NCBI GenBank assembly: GCA_030430495.1
Contig: JAUIKM010000004.1
Span: 1 to 64,000, forward strand
Source: a bacterium
GTDB taxonomy: Bacteria > Bacteroidota > Ignavibacteria > Kapaibacteriales > UBA7675
DNA: 64,000 nt
Direction of reading: 5' to 3'
In this document: positions 1 through 8,812 of the stretch, piece after piece
How the letters are laid out: every line of letters starts with the position of its first letter
Position numbering within the stretch: the first letter of the stretch is position 1
The notes under the pieces: generated by a model
Database searches by the model: none
Told to the model about the DNA's origin: nothing
The model's input: the letters and a program-made list of their open reading frames with translations, nothing else
Program-made: the position numbers and the translations under genes

Positions 1-510
1 GTACTGTGCTCAATAACTGAGTACTGTGCTCAATAACTGAGTACAATGGTCTACTACTGGAAGCGGTATTCAATAACTGAATACTGTGCTCAATAACTGA
101 GTACGGTGCTCAGTAACCGAGTACTGTACTCAATAACCGAGTACTGTGTTCAATAACTGAGTACGGTGTTCAACAACCGAGTACGGTGCTCAACAACCGA
201 GTACGGTGCTCAACAACCGAGTACAATGGTCTACTACTGAAAGCGGTGCTCAACAACCGAGTACTGTACTCAATAACTGAGTACGGTGCTCAACAACCGA
301 GTACGGTGTTCAATAACCGAGTACAATGGTCGACCACTGAAAGCGGTGTTCAATAACTGAGGACTGTGTTCAATAACTGAGTACGGTGCTCAGTAACCGA
401 GTACTGTGCTCAATAACCGAGTACTATATTCAACAACCGAGTACAATGGTCTACTACTGAAAGCAGTGTTCAATAACTGAGTACTGTGTTCAATAACTGA
501 GTATTGTGTT
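1..510. repeat. 20-bp tandem repeat array, left part (runs off the window start)
   Basis: About 25.5 units of exactly 20 bp with no insertion or deletion over 510 bp. The commonest unit is GTACTGTGCTCAATAACTGA with point variants. A second unit, GTACAATGGTCTACTACTGA, is always followed directly by a third, AAGCGGTGCTCAACAACCGA; such pairs start at 41, 221, 321 and 441. Every frame is closed by the TAA and TGA in the unit, so it is not coding. There are no unique spacers, so it is not CRISPR. The array begins at base 1 and so continues to the left. Function unknown; 20 bp is near two helical turns, so a protein-binding array is conceivable but unproven. Confidence 0.95.
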
Positions 511-784
511 TGGGACGCACCTCCCTGTTGATCTTTGGGCCCTCCCAGCACCCGCCACCAAGCCTCCATACATTTTCGTCAAACCACTAACCGGCCCGCC
601 GGCTCCAAACCCCACGGTTCCCGGATTTTCAGACCCGAAGGCCTGGTGATAGTTCTTCTCTTCACAGCGCTGTGTTTGTTCTTTGCGGGAAGTTTAAGTC
701 TTATCCAACGATCTGCAATGGCAATAAACTTCAACGTCGCGCTCGACGTGGTTAAACGGGCGGGTTTTGAACGTGAACGGACAA
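511..784. repeat. 275-bp block, copy 1
   Basis: This block directly follows a half unit of the 20-bp array (GTATTGTGTT) and is repeated 750 bp further on at 1261-1534 with only a handful of substitutions. It ends in the element GTTAAACGGGCGGGTTTTGA followed by GAACGGACA, which recurs in other gaps of this window. An 84-codon reading frame crosses it, but the differences between the copies mostly change the residue, there is no conserved start context, and the frame ends differently in each copy, so I do not call a gene. Confidence 0.9.
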
Positions 785-958
785 AGTGAACATTCACCAT
801 GTCTCTCAGGCCTGGGTGACATGACAATTTCCGCAGACTCGAGACCGAAACACATCACTGATATTTCCATGACAGCCAACGGCAAAAAAGACATGCAATT
901 TTTCGGGCCGGATTCACACCGGACTGAACGGCTTGCGATGCAGTTGCAAATTGCTCGG
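785..958. other. Unique sequence between repeat modules
   Basis: About 175 bp without repeat units lie between the 275-bp block and the second array. I see no convincing reading frame, hairpin or promoter here. Confidence 0.6.
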
Positions 959-1260
959 GACTGTGTTCAATAACTGAGGACAATAGTCTACTACTGAAAG
1001 CAGTGTTCAATAACTGAGTACAATGGTCTACCACTGAAAGCGGTGTCCAATAACCGAGTACGGTGCTCAACAACTGAGTACAGTGTTCAATAACTGAGTA
1101 CTGTGTTCAATGACTGAGTACAATGGTCGACCACTGAAAGCGGTGCTCAATAACTGAGTACTGTGTTCAATGACTGTGTTCAATGACTGAGTACAATGGT
1201 CGACCACTGAAAGCGGTGCTCAATAACTGAGTACTGTGCTCAATAACTGAGTACTGTGTT
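959..1260. repeat. 20-bp tandem repeat array, second part
   Basis: About 15 units of the same 20-bp family. The two-unit pair (ACAATGGTC type followed by AAGCGGTG type) starts at 978, 1018, 1118 and 1191. Register is broken once, at about 1158-1190, where a shortened unit is inserted. The array ends in the half unit GTACTGTGTT and runs straight into the second 275-bp block, exactly as the first array does. Confidence 0.93.
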
Positions 1261-1534
1261 TGGGACGCACCTCCCTGTTGATCTTTGGGCCCTCCCAGCA
1301 CCCGCCACCAAGCCTCCATACATTTTCGTCAAACCACAGACCGGCCCGCCGGCTCCAAACCCCACGGTTCCCGGATTTTCAGACCCGACGGCCTGGCGAT
1401 AATTCTTCTCTTCACAGCGCTGTGTTTGTTCTTTGCGGGAAGTTTAAGTCTTATCCAACGATCTGCAATGGCAATAAACCTCAACGTCGCGCTCGACGTG
1501 GTTAAACGGGCGGGTTTTGAACGTGAACGGACAA
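1261..1534. repeat. 275-bp block, copy 2
   Basis: Second copy of the block at 511-784, same boundaries relative to the 20-bp array (preceded by the half unit ending GTGTT), and the same terminal AACGGGCGGG element at 1505-1513. After 1534 the two copies diverge completely. The period of 750 bp (array plus block) suggests a larger tandem module. Confidence 0.9.
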
Positions 1535-1752
1535 GTCTACACGGAAAAAGCAGCCGGCAGTCCCTGCGCAAATTCAGGCACTCCGCCCGCCGCGCAAAAA
1601 CAATGCAAACAGACGGTAAACGCGATCACAACAGACTCCGCGCCAACGCCGCCGCCTTGCACCTGCAACTCGCTGATAAACAAAAGCAAAAAGCAAGCCG
1701 GAAGTCTTCGACGGCGAAGCGCTCAGAGTTCAGGGAAAAAACGCGTCGAAAG
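1535..1752. other. Gap between repeats and response regulator
   Basis: No gene is supported. It holds one member (1674-1701) of the purine-rich intergenic family TGACAAACAAG...AAGCAAGCCGG, followed at about 1755 by AGTCAGCGGAGGAG, a string also present next to the member at 32635. It lies just downstream of the LytTR gene on the minus strand. Confidence 0.5.
1674..1701 (+). repeat. TGACAAACAAG-family intergenic element
   Basis: Reads TGATAAACAAAAGCAAAAAG then CAAGCCGG. It matches the element at 20700 closely, with the same AAAAAGCAAGCCGGAA end. Function unknown. Confidence 0.6.
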
Positions 1753-2523
1753 TCAGCGGAGGAGTTCGGAAAGGCGCTTGATCAGTTCGTCCTTTTTGCG
1801 ACGCGATACCGCGATTGTGGCTTTGTCGCGCATCTCCACACGGCCGCCGTCACTGCGGATGTATTTGACCACGTGGTCCAGATTGACGAGGTGTGAATTG
1901 TGCACACGGAAAAAATCCGAGTCGCCCAGCATGTCGTCGTAGACTTTGATCGGTTTGGAGACGACGATTTTGTCGCTGTTGAGCAGCACCACCTCCGTGT
2001 AGGAGCCGGACGCCTCAAAACGCACGATGTCCTTGACTTCAACAAACTGCAGGCCGTCGCTGAAAGGCAGCGCAATCTTTGCGTTGGCAGGCGAAGCCGC
2101 GCGCACATTTTCCAGCAGGCCGCGCAGAGCTACCTGGGTCTCCGCCGCATCGCCCGAACTTTCGGCCAGTTCCTTGCGTGCTCGGTCCACCGCCAGCACC
2201 AGTTCGTCGCCGTCAATCGGTTTGAGCAGGTAATCCAGCGCGGCGTATTTGATCGCCTTGAGCGCGTACTCGCCGTGGGCCGTGGTAAAAATGACTTTGA
2301 ACCGAATATCGCCGACCTGTTCGAGCAGCTGGAAGCCGCTGCCGCCCGGCATCTGAATATCGAGAAAAACGATGTCGGGTTTGTGTTCGCGGACGGCCTC
2401 GACACCGGCGGAGGCGGAATCTGCCTCGGCCAATATTTTAACATCGGGACAGTGCATTTCCAGCAGAGTGCGGAGCGTGGTACGTCCGCGCGGTTCGTCG
2501 TCGACGATCAGAGCAGTGAGCAT
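1753..2523 (-). CDS. LytTR-family response regulator
   Basis: 256-residue DNA-binding response regulator. The receiver domain fills residues 1-120: the acidic pair is D8-D9, the phosphate acceptor is D55 in FLDIQMPG, the switch Thr are at 80-81 and the conserved Lys is K101 in LLKPIDG. A LytTR DNA-binding domain occupies about 150-256 (FVEVKDIVRFEASGSYT, then FFRVHNSHLVNLDHV). ATG 2523 is preferred to a TTG two codons earlier. It lies 63 bp after the LytS-type sensor kinase, its almost certain partner, and is the last gene of a five-gene minus-strand run headed by an ECF sigma factor. Target genes are not visible from sequence. Confidence 0.95.
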   Translation of the reverse strand: MLTALIVDDEPRGRTTLRTLLEMHCPDVKILAEADSASAGVEAVREHKPDIVFLDIQMPGGSGFQLLEQVGDIRFKVIFTTAHGEYALKAIKYAALDYLLKPIDGDELVLAVDRARKELAESSGDAAETQVALRGLLENVRAASPANAKIALPFSDGLQFVEVKDIVRFEASGSYTEVVLLNSDKIVVSKPIKVYDDMLGDSDFFRVHNSHLVNLDHVVKYIRSDGGRVEMRDKATIAVSRRKKDELIKRLSELLR

Positions 2524-2586
2524 AATCAAATCGTTCGGGAGTTGAATTGACAGAGCCGGGAATGAGTTGGTCGCGCAGGCGGCAAT

Positions 2587-5500
2587 TTAATCCACCGGCA
2601 CCAGAATTTCTACTTTTGTACCGACGGCCTGGCCCTCCGCGTCGTACAAATCCTTCACTTCCACGCGGTATTTATTGGAGCGCCCCTGCGACATCACGTC
2701 CAGACGCTGGCGCGTAACGTCCATGCCGACCGACTTGCGATGCAGATCGTCCGACTTGCGCAATTCCTGGGCGCGCTTGCGTCCGATGCCGTTATCTTCC
2801 ACACAAACCATGACTGTTTGCTCGTCATGCGGCGCGACGCTCACGAGCAACAAGCCGGGCTCGGACCGCTGCGAGAGCCCGTGCAAAATGGCGTTCTCAA
2901 CGTAGGGCTGCACGAGCAGGGGCGGCACGCTGACCTCGTCCAACTCTACCGTCGGATCGATGTGAAATTCTGTTTTGTACTTGTGTTCAAAACGCAGTTG
3001 CTCCAGGTCGGTGTAATATCGCAGTGCGTCGAGTTCTTCCGCCAGCGTGATCAGATCGCGCTGCGAGTTTTCGAGCACCTGACGCATCAGTCGCGCAAAC
3101 TTGGTCAGGTACTGCAGAGCGCGGCGCGTGTCGTTTTCGACAATCAGACTGACGATGGAGTTCAGCGAGTTGAACATAAAGTGCGGGTTCATCTGCGAAC
3201 GCAGCGCCTGCAGGCGGTAGGAAATCACCTTGCCCTGCAACTCGGCGCGCTCCCGCACCACGCGCAGACGCAGCAGAATAGCGCCGACAAGCGCCCCAAG
3301 CACAATCGCCCCGGCGGCAAAGCGGAACCACAGCGTCTGGTAAATCGCCGGGTGAATCACAATGCGCACTTCCGTCGCCTGCCCGGCCACGCCGTCGTTG
3401 TTGCGCCCCTCCACGCGGAAAATGTAGTCGCCCGGCGGAACCGAGGTGTACTGCGCCAGGCGTCGCACTCCGACACTGTTGCGCGGGCGGCGCTCAAAAT
3501 TGATCAACTGGTACGAGTATTCGTTCTGCTGCGGATTCGTGAAATCCAACGCCGCAAACTCAATGGTGAAGAAGTTCTGGTCGTGTTCGAGATCAATACG
3601 ACGCTGATACACGATCGACGAATCGAGCTGTAGCTCCTCGTCAAACACACGAAAACCCGTGATGTGCACGCGCGGCGAGTTGACGTTGCGACGCACGTTA
3701 AACGGATGAAAAATGACCATGCCGCTGCTGCCGCCGAAATAGAGCTCGCCGACACTGCTGCGAAAACCCGCGCCAAACACAAAATCGCTGACCAGCAGTC
3801 CATCGGAGCTCGTGTAGTGCTGAAAGTGATGCACCGAGGGCGTAAAACGCGTGATGCCCGTGCTCGTGCTCAGCCAGATGTGCTCTCCGTCGCCGGAGAG
3901 AATTGCGGCGACGATGTTGGAGCCGAGGCCCTGACGCCCATCGTAAATCTGCGAGCTCTCCGTCGCCGGATCGTAGCCGATCAGCCCGCCGCCCGTGGCC
4001 AGCCAGACGCGGCCGTCATTGCCCAGATGCACATCGCGCACGCGTTCCGCACCAGGCCCGAGCGTGCGCGCGGCATTGAGTTCGATCCGCCGCGTGCGGT
4101 AGTCGAGCGTCGAGATTGTGGCCAGGCCGTTGGTCGTGCCGACCCAAAGCAAGGACTGTTCGCGGTCGAGCGCGAGCGCGCCGATCCGGTTGGCCGGCAG
4201 CGAAGCCACGTCGGCCGGATCGTGCACAAAACGCCGCAGCTGCCCGGTTTCCGGCTCAAACAGATACAAACCGCGGCGGGTGGAACCGATCCAGAGGCGT
4301 CCGCCGCCGTCCACAGCCAGGCGTTGGATGCGCATGCCGCCGCCGTCAAGGCCCGGCACCGAATCAAGAAAGTAGCGCCGGAAAACGCCGCTTTCGCGAT
4401 CAAAATAGTTGAGTCCGCGGCTGGCGCCGATCCACAGCCCGCCGCTGCGCGCCGGCACGATGGCATTGATCACGTTGTCGCTGACGGTCGTGCTGTCGTC
4501 GTCCTCGGTCTGATAATAGCGCACGCCCTTTTCAAAGAGGTCGATGCGATTGAGACCGCCGCCGCCCGTGCCGACCCAGACGACGCCTTCGTCATCTTCG
4601 TAAATGCTTTTGACGCGCCCGTGGCTGAGGCCGCGATGCGCCACCGTGTCAAAACCGTAGTGGCCGAATATCCAGCGGCTGCCCGTCAGCTTGGCCAGGC
4701 CGCCGTTGGTACCGATCCACATATTGCCGCTGCGATCTCTTTTGATGTCATAAACGCGACTGCCGGCCAGACTGAAAGGATTGTCGGAGCGGATAAATTG
4801 ATCGGTCCGGCCGTTGGCCAGGTTATAGCGCAGCAGGCCCGCGGAACGCGTGCCGAGCCAGATCAGCTCGGTGCTGTCGCGGTACATCGCCATTATCTGC
4901 TGCGCACCGCTTTCTTCAAACTGGAGGGAGTCGAGGCTGAAGTTCTGATAGCTGTTGTCGCGCGGATCAATCCGATAAAACTCGGGGCCGGCGCCGGTCC
5001 ACAGCGCACCCGTGCCGTCGCGGAACAGGGCCTGCGTGGCTTCAAATCGACCGAATTCCCATGTGCGCGGTTCGACGGACAGCGCAAATTCGCGCGCCCG
5101 GGCGTCCCAGCGCCACAGGCCGTTGCCGTCAACGCCCAGCCAAATGCCGCCGTCCGCATCGGCGTTGAGAGCGACGGGTTCGGTCAGATTGACAAAGTCG
5201 CGCGTGAAACTCTCCGCTTCAAAGCGCTGCACAATCCCGCTGCTTTTGTCGTAACGGCGCAGGGGCGCGCGTTCGTCGTTGTCGAGAATCCAGATTGCAC
5301 CTTCCGCGTCCTCCGCCAGCGCGAGCACCTGCGCCTCAAATTCGCTGTCGCCGCCCGCCGCCGGCGGCGCGCCCGAAACAGTCTTCGTCAGGCTTTCGAG
5401 CGATTCAAAACGCATCTGCGCGCGGTCCATGCGCACCACGCCGCCGTTGGCGGTGCCGAGCCACAGATAACCGTCGCGGTCTTCAATGATACATTCAACC

Positions 5501-5787
5501 TGCGAGTCGCTGATGGACCAGGGATTGTTCGGGTCGTGCCGGAAGGTGCGGAAAGAATAAGCGTCAAATCGACAGAGGCCGTCGCGCGTGCCGAGCCAGA
5601 GGAAGTCGTCGCTGCCCTGCAGAATACAAAGGACGTGGTTGTCGCTCAGGCCGTCGGAGGTGGTGTAGCGCTCAAAGCGGACTTCACTGAACGGAGCCTG
5701 GGCCGCGGCATGGAAGCCGCCGCACAGGCTCAGAATTGCGGCAAAACATATCGCGCGGCAGAAGCTGCGGGTCACGTGTCGGTTCAT
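2587..5787 (-). CDS. Propeller-type LytS-like sensor histidine kinase
   Basis: 1066 residues. A signal peptide (about 1-30) is followed by some twelve two-component-regulator propeller repeats, each with a [IVL]W[IVL]GT-type core (for example FLWLGTRDGL, NMWIGTNGGL, LLWVGTTNGL). A Y_Y_Y domain (about 745-815), one membrane helix (about 818-838) and a cytoplasmic His_kinase/HATPase pair follow. The phospho-accepting His is H869 in QMNPHFMFNSLNSI; the ATP-binding N box is at 965 (YVENAILHG) and the G1 box at about 998 (EDNGIG). The kinase part is the LytS/YehU type, which fits the LytTR regulator 63 bp downstream. Unlike Bacteroides hybrid systems the regulator is a separate protein. The ligand is unknown. 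The upstream neighbour is a META-domain lipoprotein, 55 bp away. Confidence 0.95.
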   Translation of the reverse strand: MNRHVTRSFCRAICFAAILSLCGGFHAAAQAPFSEVRFERYTTSDGLSDNHVLCILQGSDDFLWLGTRDGLCRFDAYSFRTFRHDPNNPWSISDSQVECIIEDRDGYLWLGTANGGVVRMDRAQMRFESLESLTKTVSGAPPAAGGDSEFEAQVLALAEDAEGAIWILDNDERAPLRRYDKSSGIVQRFEAESFTRDFVNLTEPVALNADADGGIWLGVDGNGLWRWDARAREFALSVEPRTWEFGRFEATQALFRDGTGALWTGAGPEFYRIDPRDNSYQNFSLDSLQFEESGAQQIMAMYRDSTELIWLGTRSAGLLRYNLANGRTDQFIRSDNPFSLAGSRVYDIKRDRSGNMWIGTNGGLAKLTGSRWIFGHYGFDTVAHRGLSHGRVKSIYEDDEGVVWVGTGGGGLNRIDLFEKGVRYYQTEDDDSTTVSDNVINAIVPARSGGLWIGASRGLNYFDRESGVFRRYFLDSVPGLDGGGMRIQRLAVDGGGRLWIGSTRRGLYLFEPETGQLRRFVHDPADVASLPANRIGALALDREQSLLWVGTTNGLATISTLDYRTRRIELNAARTLGPGAERVRDVHLGNDGRVWLATGGGLIGYDPATESSQIYDGRQGLGSNIVAAILSGDGEHIWLSTSTGITRFTPSVHHFQHYTSSDGLLVSDFVFGAGFRSSVGELYFGGSSGMVIFHPFNVRRNVNSPRVHITGFRVFDEELQLDSSIVYQRRIDLEHDQNFFTIEFAALDFTNPQQNEYSYQLINFERRPRNSVGVRRLAQYTSVPPGDYIFRVEGRNNDGVAGQATEVRIVIHPAIYQTLWFRFAAGAIVLGALVGAILLRLRVVRERAELQGKVISYRLQALRSQMNPHFMFNSLNSIVSLIVENDTRRALQYLTKFARLMRQVLENSQRDLITLAEELDALRYYTDLEQLRFEHKYKTEFHIDPTVELDEVSVPPLLVQPYVENAILHGLSQRSEPGLLLVSVAPHDEQTVMVCVEDNGIGRKRAQELRKSDDLHRKSVGMDVTRQRLDVMSQGRSNKYRVEVKDLYDAEGQAVGTKVEILVPVD

Positions 5788-5842
5788 CGGCGCTCAAAAT
5801 ACCAAAAGCGCCGCGATTCTCTGCACGCTCCGCGGCACGGAC

Positions 5843-6757
5843 CTAGTTGACTGTGTACGGAACCGTGAACGTGCTTTTGGGATTGCCGCCCGCGACGGTG
5901 AGATTGATCGTCTCGGGAGACTCAACGCCGTCCGCACCGCGCAGCGAAAGACGAATCGTTTCCAGCGAAAAGCGCACGTCGACATCGATAGCCGTGTCGC
6001 AGGCGTCAAAGATCTGGTTCTTGGTAACCTCCAGGAACAACTCATCGCTTCCGAGCTGCACAAAGGGCCCCTGATTGACGTAAAACTCGTGGTCTTCACA
6101 TCCGCCGCTGTAGGAGACCGAGATCACCAACGTCTGGTCCTCCACCCTTACGTCTTTCAATTCAAACTCGCTGCTGTTTTCCCCGAGAACTTCGGACCCG
6201 CCGTTGAGCGTCACAACTTTACGGCGAAAGAACTGATCGCCGGCGTCGCGGAAAACCAAGGTGCGCTCCGCACCCGTGCCCTCGTCGAAGTACAACTCCA
6301 GTTCGTCGTCGGCCATGCGGTAATTGGTCGCGCGCGTCAACATGTCAAGATAGGTGTCCGCCAGCCCGTCGTTGCAGCGCTCGCCGCCGTGCTGCGGCTC
6401 GATCAGGTCGACTTCGCGATTGTCCTTCGTCGCCGTATAAGGCGCGGTGTACAGGCGGCAGGCCGCCGTTCCGCGACAGGACGAGTCGTTGAAAAACTCC
6501 ACCGTGTAAACATAACCCGCGGGCGGCGTCATCCACCCGGCATCATCCGGAATCAGCAGCGCCAGACGCCACTGTTTGTCCAGTATCGAGGCAAAGGGAT
6601 TGTCGCTGTCGATCGGCTCCGTGCCCGGATCCATCGGATTGATCGTCGCCTCGCCGCAGGACGCGAACGCCAGGACCGCCAACGCGCCGACAAACAGGGA
6701 AAACATCCTGCCGAGAGCGCCGGCCCGAAAAGTATATGGTCGATTTGTTGTTGTCAT
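5843..6757 (-). CDS. META/HslJ-domain lipoprotein
   Basis: 304 residues. An N-terminal hydrophobic stretch ends in LAFASC, a near-consensus lipobox, so an envelope lipoprotein is likely. Residues about 55-165 fit a META domain of the HslJ type: W followed by a Tyr-rich strand, a small-Cys region, LYTAPYT, then a Cys near a Tyr/Leu-rich end (ELELYF). The C-terminal 140 residues are beta-rich and unassigned. ATG 6757 was chosen over a longer frame because GGAG sits 10 bases upstream and it leaves a 16-bp gap to the anti-sigma gene. META proteins are often tied to envelope stress, which suits this operon, but the exact role is inferred. Confidence 0.75.
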   Translation of the reverse strand: MTTTNRPYTFRAGALGRMFSLFVGALAVLAFASCGEATINPMDPGTEPIDSDNPFASILDKQWRLALLIPDDAGWMTPPAGYVYTVEFFNDSSCRGTAACRLYTAPYTATKDNREVDLIEPQHGGERCNDGLADTYLDMLTRATNYRMADDELELYFDEGTGAERTLVFRDAGDQFFRRKVVTLNGGSEVLGENSSEFELKDVRVEDQTLVISVSYSGGCEDHEFYVNQGPFVQLGSDELFLEVTKNQIFDACDTAIDVDVRFSLETIRLSLRGADGVESPETINLTVAGGNPKSTFTVPYTVN

Positions 6758-6773
6758 AACCCTGTTCTCCGCA

Positions 6774-8105
6774 TCAGAAGGAAACACTGATACCATAAGC
6801 CGCGCCGATCCGCGCGGCGGTAAAGACTTGTCCGTCGAGCTCGTACAACAGCAGGCTGCCGTCCGCGCCCAGGTTGAAACTGACGCGGTCCGCCGCGCGC
6901 CACGAAAGTGCCGAGTACATGCGTCCGAATGGTCCGCTGCGGCTGCCGCCCGCGCTCAACTGGTTGAGCCAGTCCATTTCCAGCGGCATGAAGTCCAGCG
7001 GCAGACGCGATTGCAGCGACGCGCCCATCCACCAGATGCGATTCTGCAGGCTGAAGCCCGCCGGCGAGTTGTCGGCCACGTAGAGCGGAAATGTCTCCTG
7101 CCCGCCCTCGACGCCGACCGCCCACTTGTCGTTCAGTCTGAACAGCACGCCCAGCGACATGTTGTTGAACCACGGGCCCGCCTTTTCGCGCCCGATTGAG
7201 CGCAGCGGATACCACTCCAGGTTCTCAAAACCGCGGATTTCAAACAACAGACCGTCCAGAAATTCCGGCGCTGCCGGCGGCCATTGTGTATCGCGCAGGC
7301 GCACGATCTTGTTGAATTCCGCGGCGGAAATGCGCGCCGCAACGGGAACATTGTCGCGGCGCAGCCCTGCCGGCACAAGCGCCTCGATCCGCGCGGCGGC
7401 CTCGGTCACAGTTGAAACATCGGAGTCGTTCAGTTCGGCGGTCCCGTCGTTCGCGGCTGCCTCGGCTTCTTCCCGGCTGCGGGCCCAGGCGCGCGCATCG
7501 GCGGCCAGCGTGTAGAGCGCCTCGCGCAACTCGGTTTCGCGCCGCGACAGCTCGGAACGCGAAGCCTCCAGCGCGCGGCGCAGCCCGTAGTTGTCATTCT
7601 TGAGCGTGTCCCGCTCCGCCGCGGCGGACTGCAATGCGCCGCTCAGCACCGCCACCTGCGTTGCAAGACTGTCCGATCCCGCCGCCGCGTTCTGCACTGC
7701 GGCATCAACCGACGCCAGGCCGCCGGATTCGCCGGCCTGCCCGCCGCCCAGCCACAGGAACATCAGCAGCGCGCCCGCCAGCAGCCCGCCCGCCAGTACA
7801 AGAGGCAGCGGCAACGCGCGTTTTTTGTCCTGGCCGCCGTCCGGGCCCACGGCCGCGGGCGCCGCCGGAGGCGTCATGCCCGCACGTGAAAACAGACTGT
7901 CGACCACTTCCCGCGGCGGCAGCACATCGCTGCGATCCTGTTCGATCGCGCTGCGAATGCGCATCGCCTCGGCAAACTCGGCCTGCAGATCGTCGTTGTT
8001 CGAGAGCGCCGCAAACAGCAGCGCCTGCTGCGCGGCGTCGGCCTCGTTATCGATAAAGAGATCGATAAGCTCGGACGGCGAGAAGTTGTGCGGATCAGCC
8101 ATCAT
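6774..8105 (-). CDS. Dma-like dual-membrane anti-sigma factor (coiled coil plus beta-barrel)
   Basis: 443 residues with an unusual order. Residues 1-75 are an acidic cytoplasmic domain like anti-sigma N-termini (ELIDLFIDNEAD...LFAALSNNDDLQAEF). One membrane helix lies at about 97-118. An alanine- and glutamate-rich coiled coil at about 143-215 would cross the periplasm. From about 285 to the end come amphipathic strands with glycine turns, finishing in SVSF with a C-terminal Phe as in outer-membrane barrels. This layout matches the dual membrane-spanning anti-sigma factors (Dma) described in Bacteroides thetaiotaomicron. The ECF sigma gene is 18 bp upstream. Inferred role: holds the sigma factor until a signal at the outer membrane releases it. 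The N-terminus has two Met in a row, so the start is uncertain by one codon. Confidence 0.85.
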   Translation of the reverse strand: MMADPHNFSPSELIDLFIDNEADAAQQALLFAALSNNDDLQAEFAEAMRIRSAIEQDRSDVLPPREVVDSLFSRAGMTPPAAPAAVGPDGGQDKKRALPLPLVLAGGLLAGALLMFLWLGGGQAGESGGLASVDAAVQNAAAGSDSLATQVAVLSGALQSAAAERDTLKNDNYGLRRALEASRSELSRRETELREALYTLAADARAWARSREEAEAAANDGTAELNDSDVSTVTEAAARIEALVPAGLRRDNVPVAARISAAEFNKIVRLRDTQWPPAAPEFLDGLLFEIRGFENLEWYPLRSIGREKAGPWFNNMSLGVLFRLNDKWAVGVEGGQETFPLYVADNSPAGFSLQNRIWWMGASLQSRLPLDFMPLEMDWLNQLSAGGSRSGPFGRMYSALSWRAADRVSFNLGADGSLLLYELDGQVFTAARIGAAYGISVSF

Positions 8106-8123
8106 GAGACACCACTATTCTAT

Positions 8124-8690
8124 TCATTTGCTTCTGTATTCTTCAAGGTAGGGCGAGAGAACCTCGCGAATCTTGCGTTTGGCGCGCACCACCCAGTTGC
8201 GCACGCTGGTCATCGGAACTTCCATCAGGTCCGCTATCTCTTTGTACGACAGACCGTTATAGGTTTGCAGCACAAAGGCTTCGCGGTGATTCTCCGGCAG
8301 CAGGTCCAGCGCCAGCGCCACCAGACGCGCCAGTTCTTTCGATTCGAGCGTCACATCCTCCACGGCAATATTCAGCTCTTCAATCGGCACCAGCTCACGC
8401 GCATTGCGCTTTTTGTTGTCAAAACACAGATTGCGCGCTATCCGCAAAACATAGGCCGGCACGTTGTCGATCCGCTCCACCCGATTGGCGGACTGCAGCA
8501 GACGCAAAAACGTCTCCTGGAAAACGTCGTTGGCGTGTTCCTCGTCGCCGAGGATGCGCAGACAGTACAGGTAGACCCGCCGCGAGTGCCGGTTGTACAG
8601 CTCGGCGAACGCCGCTTCGCGTTCTTTGCCGTTGCCGCGCAGCCGCTCGAACAATTCCGAATCGCCTGTATTGCGCAAATCGTTTGCCAT
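8124..8690 (-). CDS. ECF sigma factor (RpoE/Das-like)
   Basis: 188-residue sigma-70 family protein. Region 2 is visible in FAELYNRHSRRVYLYCLRIL followed by GDEEHANDVFQETFLRLL; region 4 is LPENHREAFVLQTYNGLSYKEIADLM and a helix-turn-helix, VPMTSVRNWVVRAKRKI. ATG 8690 gives a normal ECF length; an earlier in-frame start would add about 22 residues of low-complexity sequence. It directly precedes a membrane anti-sigma factor, 18 bp away, as is usual for ECF pairs. It likely recruits RNA polymerase to an envelope-response regulon, probably including this operon. No matching promoter could be identified by eye. Confidence 0.95.
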   Translation of the reverse strand: MANDLRNTGDSELFERLRGNGKEREAAFAELYNRHSRRVYLYCLRILGDEEHANDVFQETFLRLLQSANRVERIDNVPAYVLRIARNLCFDNKKRNARELVPIEELNIAVEDVTLESKELARLVALALDLLPENHREAFVLQTYNGLSYKEIADLMEVPMTSVRNWVVRAKRKIREVLSPYLEEYRSK

Positions 8691-8784
8691 GCAATCGTGT
8701 CGTGTGCTTGTTGCCTGGACGGCGGAATGACGCCGCATTTTCCGCCCTTGCCACAAATGACGCCCTTTGCCGATTCTTGATTCA

Positions 8785-8810
8785 CCTTCCCTGCTATTTC
8801 TTGTTTGTCC
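8785..8810 (-). repeat. TGACAAACAAG-family intergenic element
   Basis: On the minus strand it reads GGACAAACAAGAAATAGCAG and starts two bases after the stop of the 85-residue gene. It lies in the leader of the sigma gene. Confidence 0.55.
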
Positions 8811-8812
8811 CG

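Noticed and set aside
535-789. 84-codon frame over the 275-bp block as a small membrane protein gene
   Set aside because: No conserved start or stop between the two copies and mostly residue-changing differences; the frame looks accidental.
1-1260. CRISPR array
   Set aside because: Units are contiguous with no unique spacers, and no cas genes are near.
3664-5850. 728-codon plus-strand frame opposite the propeller kinase
   Set aside because: Shadow of the minus-strand gene: Ala/Arg/Val-rich, no domain, while the minus frame has clear propeller and kinase motifs.
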